A stretch of 48,824 bases of DNA. It comes from Bacteroidales bacterium. Lineage in GTDB: Bacteria; Bacteroidota; Bacteroidia; Bacteroidales; Lentimicrobiaceae. The notes below the pieces were generated by a model that did no database searches, had not been told where the DNA came from, and saw only the letters and a program-made list of their open reading frames with translations. The translations under genes were made by a program, and so were the position numbers. Each line of letters opens with the position of its first letter. Position 1 is the first letter of the stretch. Shown here in pieces: positions 17,541-25,292 of the stretch. The DNA lies in contig JALHHH010000008.1 in NCBI GenBank assembly GCA_022837485.1, positions 1 through 48,824 of the forward strand, read 5' to 3'.

Positions 17541-17975
17541 ATGAAGAAAATTATTGTTCCTGTCGACTTCTCCGATCTGGCTACGGAGGTGATTGAGAAA
17601 GCCGGAGAGATTGCCAAAGCTTTTGAAAGCGAGGTATATATTCTACATGTTTCGGTTCCCGGGCCGGTTTTTGCTGACGATCCTTCACAACCGGCTCTGG
17701 TAGCCAGTCCCGGTCTTGAAGAGCTGATTCGTGAAGATCACGATCTGAAAGCCATGGTGCATTACCTTCACGAAAAAGGGGTGAATGCCCGCTCAGCTCT
17801 TGTTCACGGCCCCGTTATCAATACCATTCTGGATGAAGCCGGAAAATTTGAGGCCGATCTGATTGTTATAGGAACGCAAAGCCACGGATTTCTTTACCGG
17901 ACATTTATTGGCAGCGTAAGCGACGGCGTAATGCGCAACAGCCCGTGTCCGGTGCTGATTGTGCCTCAGCCCTGA
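17541..17975 (+). CDS. Universal stress protein (UspA family)
   Basis: A 144-residue single-domain USP. It starts KIIVPVDFSDLATEVIEKA and has the nucleotide-binding pattern G-x2-G-x9-G-S/T near the end (GTQSHG, then FIGSVSDGV), followed by SPCPVLIV, so it is of the ATP-binding type. A TTG 18 bases upstream keeps the frame open, but the ATG at 17541 fits the family and the promoter. Its last 10 bases overlap the end of the convergent ygiQ-like gene. Confidence 0.92.
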   Translation: MKKIIVPVDFSDLATEVIEKAGEIAKAFESEVYILHVSVPGPVFADDPSQPALVASPGLEELIREDHDLKAMVHYLHEKGVNARSALVHGPVINTILDEAGKFEADLIVIGTQSHGFLYRTFIGSVSDGVMRNSPCPVLIVPQP

Positions 17976-19816
17976 GGTCGTTTGCCAAATTTCGGAAGCA
18001 GGTCGGCACGGCCTGCTTTTTTTAACGTTTCGGCAAGCCAGCGTTTATTTTCGGGTTTATACCAGAAAAAGAACCTCTGCTGGTTGAGTTTTTCCTGTTT
18101 TTCGCGGGCAACATACACGGGTTTCAGCGTGTACGGATCGAAACCGGTGTAATACATGGCCGTGGCCAGCGTCATGGGGGTGGGGGTGAAGTCCTGAACC
18201 TGTTCCAGCCTGAAGCCCTGCTGCGATGTTTCACAGGCCAGTTCCGCCATATCTTCGGGCCGGCTGCCCGGATGGCTCGAGATAAAATAAGGGATCAGTT
18301 GCTGCCTCAGACCGTTTATGCGGTTTATCTCTTCAAATTTCTGCTGAAACTGCACAAAGGTGCGATAATGCGGCTTGCGCATAATCTGGAGTACCTGCGC
18401 CGAGCTGTGTTCGGGAGCCACCTTCAGGCGGCCTGAAACATGCCGGATGATCAGTTGCTCCAGATATTCATTCAGCCCGTTGGCTTTCGATTCGGCTTCG
18501 CTCCGGCCAATCAGCATGTCGTATCGGATGCCGCTGCCGATGGTGATGCGTTTTATCCCTCTTACTTTAAAAGCCTTGTTGTAAAGCACCGTCATCGGCC
18601 GGTGGTCGGTGTTCAGGTTGCGGCAGATAGTCGGGAAAATGCACGAGGGACGTTTGCATTTTTTGCATTTGTCTGTGTCTATGCCTTTCATCCGGTACAT
18701 ATTGGCCGATGGACCACCAAGATCGGTGATATGTCCTTTAAAATCAGGGGCTGCAGCGATTTGCTCCACCTCTTTAAGGATGGATTTTTCGGAACGGCTC
18801 ACCACAAACTTACCCTGATGGGCCGAAATGGCACAAAATGCGCATCCGCCGAAACATCCCCGGTGCATGTTTACCGAATTTCGGATCATTTCATAAGCGG
18901 GAATGGCCCCTCTTTTATGATACCTCGGGTGTGGCTCGCGGGTGTAGGGCAGATCGAAGGAGGCATCAATCTCCGCCTCGTTCATGGGCGGGTTGGGAGG
19001 ATTCACCACTACGGTGAAATCTCCGTTTCTTTCCAGCAGCCTGGCGCCCTGCCAGCGGTTCGATTCCTCTTCGAAGATGCGGAAATGACGGGCAAAGGTC
19101 TTTTTATCGGACAGGCATCCGGAATGCGAGGGCAGTTCAAGGGTGGCTATGCCCGGAAGTTCCGGCAAGGCTTCCCCGGCAGGTATCCGGAAGGCTGTCT
19201 GCTCCACATCCTTTATCTTACCGATCTTTTCACCGGCTGCCAGGCGTTTTAGCAGGCTGGTAATTCCCTTTTCCCCCATCCCGAAAACCAGCATATCTGC
19301 ACCGCTCCAGGTAAGGATGTCGGGTTTCAGGCTGTCGCTCCAGTAATCGTAATGGGTAAGGCGTCGCATGGAGGCTTCGATTCCGCCCAGGATAACGGGT
19401 ACTTCCGGGTAGAGCTTTTTCAGGATTTGCGTATAAACCACCGAAGCATAATCGGGCCGGAAGCCTGCAGCGCCGCCGGGAGTATAGGCATCGTCGCTTC
19501 GCAGGCGTTTGTTGGCAGTATAGTGGTTTACCATGCTGTCCATATTGCCGGCGGTTACCCCGAAAAAAAGCCTGGGTTTCCCAAGTTTTTTAAAGTCGCG
19601 AAGGTCGTCGCGCCAGTTGGGCTGCGGCAGTATGGCCACCCGGAACCCCGCATGTTCGGTCAGCCGCCCGATTACAGCGGCACCAAAGGCGGGATGATCG
19701 ACATAGGCATCACCCGAAACTATGATTACGTCCACCTCGTCCCAGCCCCGGCGGTCGAGCTCTTCGCGCGAAACGGGCAACCAGTCGGTAAGGGGACGTT
19801 TTTCAGGGATTTGCAT
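17966..19816 (-). CDS. YgiQ-family radical SAM protein
   Basis: A 616-residue radical S-adenosylmethionine protein of the UPF0313/YgiQ family. The N-terminal half is a B12-binding-like Rossmann region (VIIVSGDAYVDHPAFGAA, ILGGIEASMRR). The 4Fe-4S motif is CFGGCAFC (Cys321, Cys325, Cys328), preceded by NMHRG. A second Cys cluster (KCKKCKRPSC, residues 370-400) and a C-terminal conserved region (FTPTPMTLATAMYYTG) are family features. The reaction of YgiQ is not established. The start follows a promoter box after only 4 bases. It converges with, and overlaps by 10 bases, the usp gene. Confidence 0.93.
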   Translation of the reverse strand: MQIPEKRPLTDWLPVSREELDRRGWDEVDVIIVSGDAYVDHPAFGAAVIGRLTEHAGFRVAILPQPNWRDDLRDFKKLGKPRLFFGVTAGNMDSMVNHYTANKRLRSDDAYTPGGAAGFRPDYASVVYTQILKKLYPEVPVILGGIEASMRRLTHYDYWSDSLKPDILTWSGADMLVFGMGEKGITSLLKRLAAGEKIGKIKDVEQTAFRIPAGEALPELPGIATLELPSHSGCLSDKKTFARHFRIFEEESNRWQGARLLERNGDFTVVVNPPNPPMNEAEIDASFDLPYTREPHPRYHKRGAIPAYEMIRNSVNMHRGCFGGCAFCAISAHQGKFVVSRSEKSILKEVEQIAAAPDFKGHITDLGGPSANMYRMKGIDTDKCKKCKRPSCIFPTICRNLNTDHRPMTVLYNKAFKVRGIKRITIGSGIRYDMLIGRSEAESKANGLNEYLEQLIIRHVSGRLKVAPEHSSAQVLQIMRKPHYRTFVQFQQKFEEINRINGLRQQLIPYFISSHPGSRPEDMAELACETSQQGFRLEQVQDFTPTPMTLATAMYYTGFDPYTLKPVYVAREKQEKLNQQRFFFWYKPENKRWLAETLKKAGRADLLPKFGKRPQG

Positions 19817-19820
19817 GGGA

Positions 19821-19828
19821 CAAAGGTA
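19821..19828 (-). promoter_or_regulatory. -7 box immediately before the ygiQ-like gene
   Basis: The minus strand reads TACCTTTG, then TCCC, then the ATG at 19816. The geometry is the same as at tatD and implies a leaderless or nearly leaderless mRNA. The -33 element is not clear. Confidence 0.5.
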
Positions 19829-20004
19829 GGTTTTTCCGCAATTTGTATGGTTTTTTCCTGCAGATGCACGGTATTAAGCCCGAACGATAAAATTACCCCT
19901 TCATGGATATTATTTCCTCACAGGCTCCGTTAGATACAAGCAGATAGGCTATCGGGAAAGTTGCAATATTTTTTAAAAACGGATCAAAGATTAAAGCCGA
20001 TGTT

Positions 20005-21297
20005 ATGCACGATGTTGAGGATCTGAATATCAAACAGGAAATTTTACCCTTTTTTGACTTTACACTGAATTCATTCAGCCGGCTGTCTCTGGGCAAACTT
20101 ATGATTACTCCGCTGGAAAGTCCTGACAGGATAAGAGAGCGGCAACAGGTTCTGAAGGGGTTTATTAGCAATGCAGGAATCTTCAGGGAATATACGTATT
20201 CACGGACGGATTTTTATGAAATAAAGCGGTTTCTGACGGAAAGTTCCGTGAATAAGTTGAATTTCAGTGACAGGTTAAGGCTGCTGATTTCCGAAAATGA
20301 CAGAATGGCTTTAAAGGCACGGTTTATTCAATTGATTACTTTCTTTAACAAGCTGAATTCCTGGTATCTGGGCCGAATAACGAAAGATGATTTTCCGGAC
20401 GGCTATAAAGCAGGATTAGCACTTTTACAGGATTTCCTTCAGAAATTCAACCTGCCGTTTTACGACAGGCTGATTTTGGAAAACAGATTCAGAAACAGAC
20501 ATATTGCAGAGCTGTCGGAAATCGTAACGAAACTGCAGACTGCCGGGGAAATTGTTTCGTTTTACAATCGCCTTGCGGAGTTTGAAGCCATGCTGTCGGT
20601 AAGTCAGGGCATCCTGAAGTATGGGTTTGTCTTCCCCGAGATATCTTCTAATGATTTAATAATAAACGAATTATATCATCCACTGGTCAAAAATCCGGTA
20701 ATAAACAACTTTTCAGGCTTTCATAATGTAACCCTGCTTACAGGACCGAATATGTCGGGGAAGTCTACGTACCTTAAAAGTATTGGTGTATGTATCTGGC
20801 TGGCACATATTGGGCTGGCTTTGCCGGCTGCTTCAGCACGGATTCCTTTTTATACCGGCATCTTTGTTTCAATCAATCATTCGGATGATATTGCCAGGGG
20901 TTACAGTCATTTTATGCAGGAAGTACTTCGGGTGAAGTCTGTTCTTAATGAAGCAGTTAATGGTCAAAAATGTTTTGCGGTATTTGATGAGCTTTTCAAA
21001 GGGACTAACCCGGATGATGCATTGGAAATCAGCGCTGCTACGATAGCAGGAATGACAAGACTCAACAATTCTGTTTTCATTATTTCAACCCATCTTCACC
21101 TCCTGAATAAGATAAAAGAAAATGAGGCAGGCGATATAAACACCTGCCATCTTGATTGTGATATTGATGGTGAACGCCCCTTCTTTAGCTACAAATTAAG
21201 GGAAGGATGGTCAGATTTAAGAATCGGAACACTGCTCTTTAAGCAGGCGGGCATATACCGTTTGCTTGCTGCCACTATTGAGCCGATGATTTCCTGA
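20005..21297 (+). CDS. MutS-like ATPase lacking the mismatch-recognition domain
   Basis: A 430-residue protein with a MutS lever/clamp-like helical region (about residues 20-215) followed by the MutS ATPase domain. Walker A is GPNMSGKST at 247-255, and Walker B CFAVFDELFKGTNPDD starts at 323. FMQEVLRVKSVL and STHLHLL fit the family. The N-terminal mismatch-binding and connector domains of true MutS are absent, as in the short MutS-like proteins common in Bacteroidetes. Upstream in the same frame is another ATG at 19903, but a TAG about 60 bases before 20005 blocks it. The last 23 bases overlap the convergent tag gene. Function in repair or recombination is unproven. Confidence 0.85.
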   Translation: MHDVEDLNIKQEILPFFDFTLNSFSRLSLGKLMITPLESPDRIRERQQVLKGFISNAGIFREYTYSRTDFYEIKRFLTESSVNKLNFSDRLRLLISENDRMALKARFIQLITFFNKLNSWYLGRITKDDFPDGYKAGLALLQDFLQKFNLPFYDRLILENRFRNRHIAELSEIVTKLQTAGEIVSFYNRLAEFEAMLSVSQGILKYGFVFPEISSNDLIINELYHPLVKNPVINNFSGFHNVTLLTGPNMSGKSTYLKSIGVCIWLAHIGLALPAASARIPFYTGIFVSINHSDDIARGYSHFMQEVLRVKSVLNEAVNGQKCFAVFDELFKGTNPDDALEISAATIAGMTRLNNSVFIISTHLHLLNKIKENEAGDINTCHLDCDIDGERPFFSYKLREGWSDLRIGTLLFKQAGIYRLLAATIEPMIS

Positions 21298-21835
21298 AAC
21301 ACCCATCCAGATGGTCATCCACCAGCCCTGCGGCCTGCATAAAGGCATAGCAGATGGTGCTTCCGCAGAAAGTGAAGCCTCGCTTTTTCATATCGTGCGA
21401 CATGGCATCCGACTCCGCGCTGGTGGCAGGAATCTGATTTAATTCAGTCCAGTGGTTAACGATGGTTTTCCCTCCGGTAAACTGCCAGATGTAAGCATCA
21501 AATGAGCCGGCTTCTTTTTGAATTTCAAGGAATGCGATGGCATTTTTAATGGTCCCCCTTATCTTTGCCCGGTTGCGGATAATGCCGGAATCACTGAGCA
21601 GGCGGTTGTAATCTGCTTCGGTGTATGCAGCAATTTTCACCGCATCAAAATCATCAAACGCCCGGCGGAAGCCCTCTCGTCTGTGCAGTATGGTTTTCCA
21701 GCTTAGCCCGGCCTGAAAGGCGTCAAGCACAAGGAACTCAAATAGTTTACGATCGTCGTGAACGGGGACGCCCCATTCGGTGTCGTGGTAATCAATCATC
21801 AGCGGGTCGTTGCCCGGCCAGGTGCAGGTTTTCAT
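21275..21835 (-). CDS. tag: DNA-3-methyladenine glycosylase I
   Basis: Base-excision repair enzyme removing 3-methyladenine from alkylated DNA. The 186-residue product keeps the four zinc ligands at the same numbers as E. coli Tag (Cys4, His17, His175, Cys179) and the core QAGLSWKTILHRRE and RGFTFCGSTICYAFMQAAGL. The residue aligned to E. coli Glu38 is Asp (LVLDAFQAGLSW). It overlaps the end of the MutS-like gene by 23 bases in opposite orientation. Upstream 21836-21988 holds a G-rich tract and an 8-bp tandem repeat. Confidence 0.94.
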   Translation of the reverse strand: MKTCTWPGNDPLMIDYHDTEWGVPVHDDRKLFEFLVLDAFQAGLSWKTILHRREGFRRAFDDFDAVKIAAYTEADYNRLLSDSGIIRNRAKIRGTIKNAIAFLEIQKEAGSFDAYIWQFTGGKTIVNHWTELNQIPATSAESDAMSHDMKKRGFTFCGSTICYAFMQAAGLVDDHLDGCFRKSSAQ

Positions 21836-21857
21836 TGTGAATTTCAGTTAATTGGAC

Positions 21858-21877
21858 GGGGGGCGAGGGGCGGGGGG
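21858..21877 (+). other. G-rich tract (possible quadruplex)
   Basis: 17 of 20 bases are G: a 6-G run, CGA, a 4-G run, C, then a 6-G run. It lies 23 bases upstream of the tag start, on the template strand for tag. Confidence 0.6.
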
Positions 21878-21929
21878 CAGCATCATGTCTGAAAGGCACT
21901 GCTCACCTGAACAGCCGAGCACATGATCA

Positions 21930-21953
21930 CCTGAATGCCTGAATGCCTGAACA
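21930..21953. repeat. 8-bp tandem repeat CCTGAATG x3
   Basis: Two perfect copies of CCTGAATG, then CCTGAACA. A degenerate CCCGAAAT follows, and a separate CCTGAACAG lies at 21906. It is non-coding and lies between tag and mtnA. Confidence 0.75.
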
Positions 21954-21988
21954 CCCGAAATTTCCAAATTTATTTATTTCCTGATTCA

Positions 21989-22981
21989 TTAATTAATTAC
22001 CCCGTTTTCCGTTATAAATCCGGTGATCAATGCGGCGGGGGTAACATCAAAAGCGGGGTTTAAGGCTTCCGATCCGGGATTGGTGACCCGGATGGTATGC
22101 ATTTGCCCGTTTTCGTCGGGGCCGGTCTGGTAGTGTACTTCGTCTTGGCTGCGGTGTTCTATTTCAATGGCGCTGCCGTCGGCGGTATTGTGGTCGAAGG
22201 TTGACAGTGGGGCGGCCACGAAGAAGGGAATACCGAAATGTTTAGCGAGTATAGCTTTTTCATACGTTCCGATTTTGTTGGCAACATCCCCGTTGGCAGC
22301 GATGCGGTCGGCACCGGTAATTACCAGGTCAATCATGCCTTTCGACATCAGAAAAGCGCCGGCGTTATCCGGAACGATGGTATGATCCACACCTTCATTG
22401 GCAAGCTCCCAGGCCGTGAGGCGGGCACCCTGACTGCGGGGACGGGTTTCGTCGGCGTAAACGTGAAGTTTCTTGCCGTTCCGGCGGGCTGTATAGATCG
22501 GTGAGAGGGCACTGCCGTAATCGACAAATCCCAGCCAGCCGGCGTTGCAGTGGGTAAGGATGCGGGCCTCGTCTTTAATCATTGTTTCACCATAGGTTCC
22601 GATTTTCTTTGCCGCTTCCACATTGGCAATTGCCAGGTTTTGGGCTTCGTCCAGAGCATTCTGAACTGAAACTTTTCCGGCTTCATAAACCCTGTCGACG
22701 GCATAAAACAGGTCGCGTGCGGTAGGGCGGGTGGCACGGATATGCTCCCGTGCAATGTCGGGGTTGGTACTGCCGGCCAGAGCCTGTGCCATAGCGAATC
22801 CGGCTGCGGCTCCTATAGCTCCGGCTCCGCGCACCGTCATCCTCCGGATTGCTTCGCAGGTCGATTCATAGTTTTCACACCGCTTTATGTGAAACTCAAA
22901 AGGCAGGAGGTTCTGATCAATCATATAAACTACCCTTCCTTCCATCCAAATGGTATGGTAGTGTTTGTCGCCTACTTTCAT
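21989..22981 (-). CDS. mtnA: S-methyl-5-thioribose-1-phosphate isomerase
   Basis: Methionine salvage enzyme converting 5-methylthioribose-1-phosphate to 5-methylthioribulose-1-phosphate. The 330-residue product has the family motifs RMTVRGAGAIGAAAG at 48-62, the catalytic Cys145 in HCNAGWLGFVDYGSAL, and the catalytic Asp225 in ITGADRIAANGDVANKIGTY. The frame is open to 23071, but the ATG at 22981 gives the family start, and the upstream stretch contains a promoter box and a terminator hairpin. No other methionine salvage gene is in the window. MtnA homologues are sometimes mislabelled eIF-2B subunits; the active-site residues support the isomerase. Confidence 0.93.
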   Translation of the reverse strand: MKVGDKHYHTIWMEGRVVYMIDQNLLPFEFHIKRCENYESTCEAIRRMTVRGAGAIGAAAGFAMAQALAGSTNPDIAREHIRATRPTARDLFYAVDRVYEAGKVSVQNALDEAQNLAIANVEAAKKIGTYGETMIKDEARILTHCNAGWLGFVDYGSALSPIYTARRNGKKLHVYADETRPRSQGARLTAWELANEGVDHTIVPDNAGAFLMSKGMIDLVITGADRIAANGDVANKIGTYEKAILAKHFGIPFFVAAPLSTFDHNTADGSAIEIEHRSQDEVHYQTGPDENGQMHTIRVTNPGSEALNPAFDVTPAALITGFITENGVIN

Positions 22982-23003
22982 AAACTGGTTTTGATGGTTT
23001 CCG

Positions 23004-23011
23004 CAAAGATA
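23004..23011 (-). promoter_or_regulatory. -7 box for mtnA
   Basis: The minus strand reads TATCTTTG, 22 bases before the mtnA ATG and just after the terminator of the upstream gene. Confidence 0.5.
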
Positions 23012-23021
23012 AGTGCTGTGT

Positions 23022-23065
23022 CTTAAAGAAAACAGGGAAGAACGGAGTTGCTCCGTCTTCCCTGT
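23022..23065 (-). terminator. Terminator of the small barrel gene
   Basis: A long hairpin, ACAGGGAAG-A-ACGGAG (23032-23047) with CTCCGT-CTTCCCTGT (23051-23065), with one bulged A and a TTG loop. On the minus strand it is followed by TTTTCTTT. It lies 22 bases beyond the stop of the gene at 23088. Confidence 0.88.
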
Positions 23066-23087
23066 AAACAATAGGGTGATTATTGAT

Positions 23088-23579
23088 TTATCGCTTAAGT
23101 ATGTATCTTACTGATACTGCGCCGTAACCACCTCTGAACCGGTTGTAGGATGCTCCGGGATAATCCCAGGAGTCAACAACCACTATAGTAGGAGCCCAGT
23201 CGATGCTCAGGTTCAGGGGTATGTCGTCGAAGGAATAATCGAGCCCGAGAACTCCCGAAACGCCGACTTCATAATACGTGTCGTACCCGACATAGCCATA
23301 ATCCCAGGTGGTGAAAGAACCTCCAAAACCCCAGTACCACTGAAGATTATCAAGTCCGCTGATCGGATAATGTTTTTCCCAGTAAGCACCGGCTACGATT
23401 CCGCCCCAGCGGATACCTCCGAAAATGTCAACGGCATTCGTTTCTGAAAGGAATGTTTTGTAGGATGCAATCAGTCCATAGCCCAGTTTTCCGCCGATTG
23501 CTGATTTGTAATCCTGCGCATTACTGACCGAAGCAGTCAGTAAAACAAGTGCGACAACGGTAAGAAGTTTTGCTTTCAT
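23088..23579 (-). CDS. Small exported beta-barrel-like protein
   Basis: A 163-residue protein with a signal peptide (residues 1-22, ending VSNAQD). Alternating aromatic and glycine-rich beta strands follow (for example YWGFGGSFTTWDYGYVGYDTYY), ending VSVRYILKR. The pattern suggests a small outer-membrane barrel of about eight strands, similar to hypothetical outer-membrane proteins common in Bacteroidetes. It forms its own transcription unit with a strong terminator. No ligand or enzymatic role can be inferred. Confidence 0.75.
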   Translation of the reverse strand: MKAKLLTVVALVLLTASVSNAQDYKSAIGGKLGYGLIASYKTFLSETNAVDIFGGIRWGGIVAGAYWEKHYPISGLDNLQWYWGFGGSFTTWDYGYVGYDTYYEVGVSGVLGLDYSFDDIPLNLSIDWAPTIVVVDSWDYPGASYNRFRGGYGAVSVRYILKR

Positions 23580-23699
23580 AAATGGTGTGTTTGTTAATAA
23601 TTGGATAGGGTATTAACAACTACAGGTGGAAATAGTTTACTATGCCTGAAAACACCGGATTTTAAAAAGTTCTTACCTGAAATACAGGCAGTCTCCTGA

Positions 23700-24155
23700 T
23701 TATTTAATAAGCTTGACGTCAACGGCATTAAGTCCTTTCAGACTTCTTTCGGTTTTAAACGTAACGCGGTTATCCTGTTTCAGGGGGCCGTCGAGCTGGT
23801 TGATGTGGATAAAAATGCTTTCTCCGCTTTGCAGATCCCGGATAAAGCCGAATCCTTTGTCTTCATTAAAAAAAGTTACAATCCCTGTGCGTTCGGCCTG
23901 CTCGTCGGCGCCTTCTTCTTTGCGCGGTACGCCTATTTCGATGTCTTCTGCCTTTATTACGGTTTTAGCCGATGGGTCGGGCGGAGTATCGGTGATACGG
24001 CCATACTCATCCACGTAAGCTATCATGCTGTCAAGGTCGTTTCCGTCGGATGCACTTGATGCTCTTTCAAGTTTGCGGGCTGCCTTGTCTTTTTTCTTTT
24101 TCTGTTTCTTTTTCTCGTTTTCGATTTTGTTCCAGGATTGTTGTGATCTTGCCAT
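23700..24155 (-). CDS. Cold-shock domain protein with basic N-terminal extension
   Basis: A 151-residue RNA/DNA-binding protein. Residues 1-32 are Lys-rich (KKKQKKKKDKAARKLER), and residues 33-88 are an acidic/polar linker including IAYVDEYGRITDTPP. Residues 90-151 are a cold-shock domain with RNP1 KGFGFI (100-105) and RNP2 IFIHI (114-118). The extension roughly doubles the length compared with a CspA-type protein. This architecture is found in Bacteroidetes and may add nonspecific RNA binding. A -7 box lies about 108 bases upstream, leaving a long leader, as is usual for cold-shock genes. Confidence 0.88.
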   Translation of the reverse strand: MARSQQSWNKIENEKKKQKKKKDKAARKLERASSASDGNDLDSMIAYVDEYGRITDTPPDPSAKTVIKAEDIEIGVPRKEEGADEQAERTGIVTFFNEDKGFGFIRDLQSGESIFIHINQLDGPLKQDNRVTFKTERSLKGLNAVDVKLIK

Positions 24156-24262
24156 GAAAGGATTTTAGGTTAATTATCCTGCAATGAGGAATGAATAAAT
24201 GGTTTTACCGGAAAGCATTAAGAGGTGCGGAATCAGGGTGACCGGTAAAACGTAATGAACTG

Positions 24263-24270
24263 CAAAGATA
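24263..24270 (-). promoter_or_regulatory. -7 box for the cold-shock gene
   Basis: The minus strand reads TATCTTTG, 107 bases before the start at 24155, implying a leader of about 100 bases. Confidence 0.45.
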
Positions 24271-24356
24271 GTCATTTTCAGCGATTTTTCATCGTGATGT
24301 TTAATATGCAGATTCCTCCGGCATCTTCCGGAGTTTAATGCAGGAAATTCCCGGAT

Positions 24357-25169
24357 TCAGGGTTTTAGCCGCTCAAATACGGCAAGACGGAGGCCGCGCC
24401 CCTGATTAAGCTGCAACCTCTCTTCGTTTGCTGCATAGTTATCTGCCTGTTGCAGCGCATCGAAAAATGCCTGTTCCGTTGCAAGTTCCGGACATGCCAG
24501 TCTGGTAGCCAGAATTCCTTCAAAGGATACACGGTTTCCTTCTGTCAGTTCGTAACTTCCGGAATACTGGTTACAGCCTCCGAAACCGTGAATGCGTTGC
24601 CCGGTATGATCAAAAATCATAAATATTCCGTTTCCACCCTCTGTCTCCATCCTAAGCGCTTGTCCGTTCAGTTCGATGAGTTTCCAGGTTTTGTTGATGA
24701 GATGATCGTCGGACAATCCGGTGTTTATTTTCGAAAGTATGTAATTGTCTGCTAGTTCACCCGTAATCCGGTTCCCTTCCCGGTCGAGCATGGCAAGCAT
24801 ATTCTCGCCTGCAAGAAACCGGTCGTTTCCGGAGTTTTTCCCTTCCAGCCGGATGCTGCGGCCATGTTTATCCCAGGTGAATTTACCGGAATCCGCAAAC
24901 GGATGGCCTCCCCTGCCTTTGTAAAGCATGGAGCGGGAATAAGTCATATCTTTATTCAATACGATGGACGTGATAATACCCCCGCAGTCCGCACACGGAA
25001 GAACGCCTTCATACGTTCCCGGCCAGTCGATCGAAACGGCGCTGTTGTCGCCATACTCAATACCTGTTATCCGGGTAAGCCCGGTATCTGCTGAGTTAGT
25101 TTTATTCCGGGTCTTGCAGCCTGGAAAAATCATTATGGCTGCAGTCAGGATCAATAATAGCCTTATCAT
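24357..25169 (-). CDS. Lipoprotein with NlpE N-terminal and META/HslJ domains
   Basis: A 270-residue probable lipoprotein. The signal sequence ends at a lipobox-like FPGC with Cys18. The first domain resembles the copper-homeostasis/surface-sensing NlpE N-terminal barrel, with YEGVLPCADCGGI carrying the CxxC pair. The second, from about residue 155, is a META/HslJ domain (NKTWKLIELNGQ, then GFGGCNQYSGSYE and ILATRLACPEL). Both domains occur separately in envelope-stress proteins, and the fusion is seen in other Gram-negatives. The cell location is the periplasmic face of a membrane. Sensing of envelope or metal stress is inferred from the domains only. Confidence 0.85.
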   Translation of the reverse strand: MIRLLLILTAAIMIFPGCKTRNKTNSADTGLTRITGIEYGDNSAVSIDWPGTYEGVLPCADCGGIITSIVLNKDMTYSRSMLYKGRGGHPFADSGKFTWDKHGRSIRLEGKNSGNDRFLAGENMLAMLDREGNRITGELADNYILSKINTGLSDDHLINKTWKLIELNGQALRMETEGGNGIFMIFDHTGQRIHGFGGCNQYSGSYELTEGNRVSFEGILATRLACPELATEQAFFDALQQADNYAANEERLQLNQGRGLRLAVFERLKP

Positions 25170-25231
25170 AAAGCGGGGATGTTTCAGTAGTGTAATTTTT
25201 AAACCTCAATTTCCGATTGCGGCTAGTATAA

Positions 25232-25239
25232 CAAAATTA
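25232..25239 (-). promoter_or_regulatory. -7 box for the NlpE-META gene
   Basis: The minus strand reads TAATTTTG, 62 bases before the start at 25169. It lies in the 123-base gap after the TonB-domain gene, suggesting a separate transcript. Confidence 0.4.
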
Positions 25240-25292
25240 ATCTGCCACGGTTTGGCGTCCATTTGTTCTTGCAGCTGAAATTATCGGTCTGG

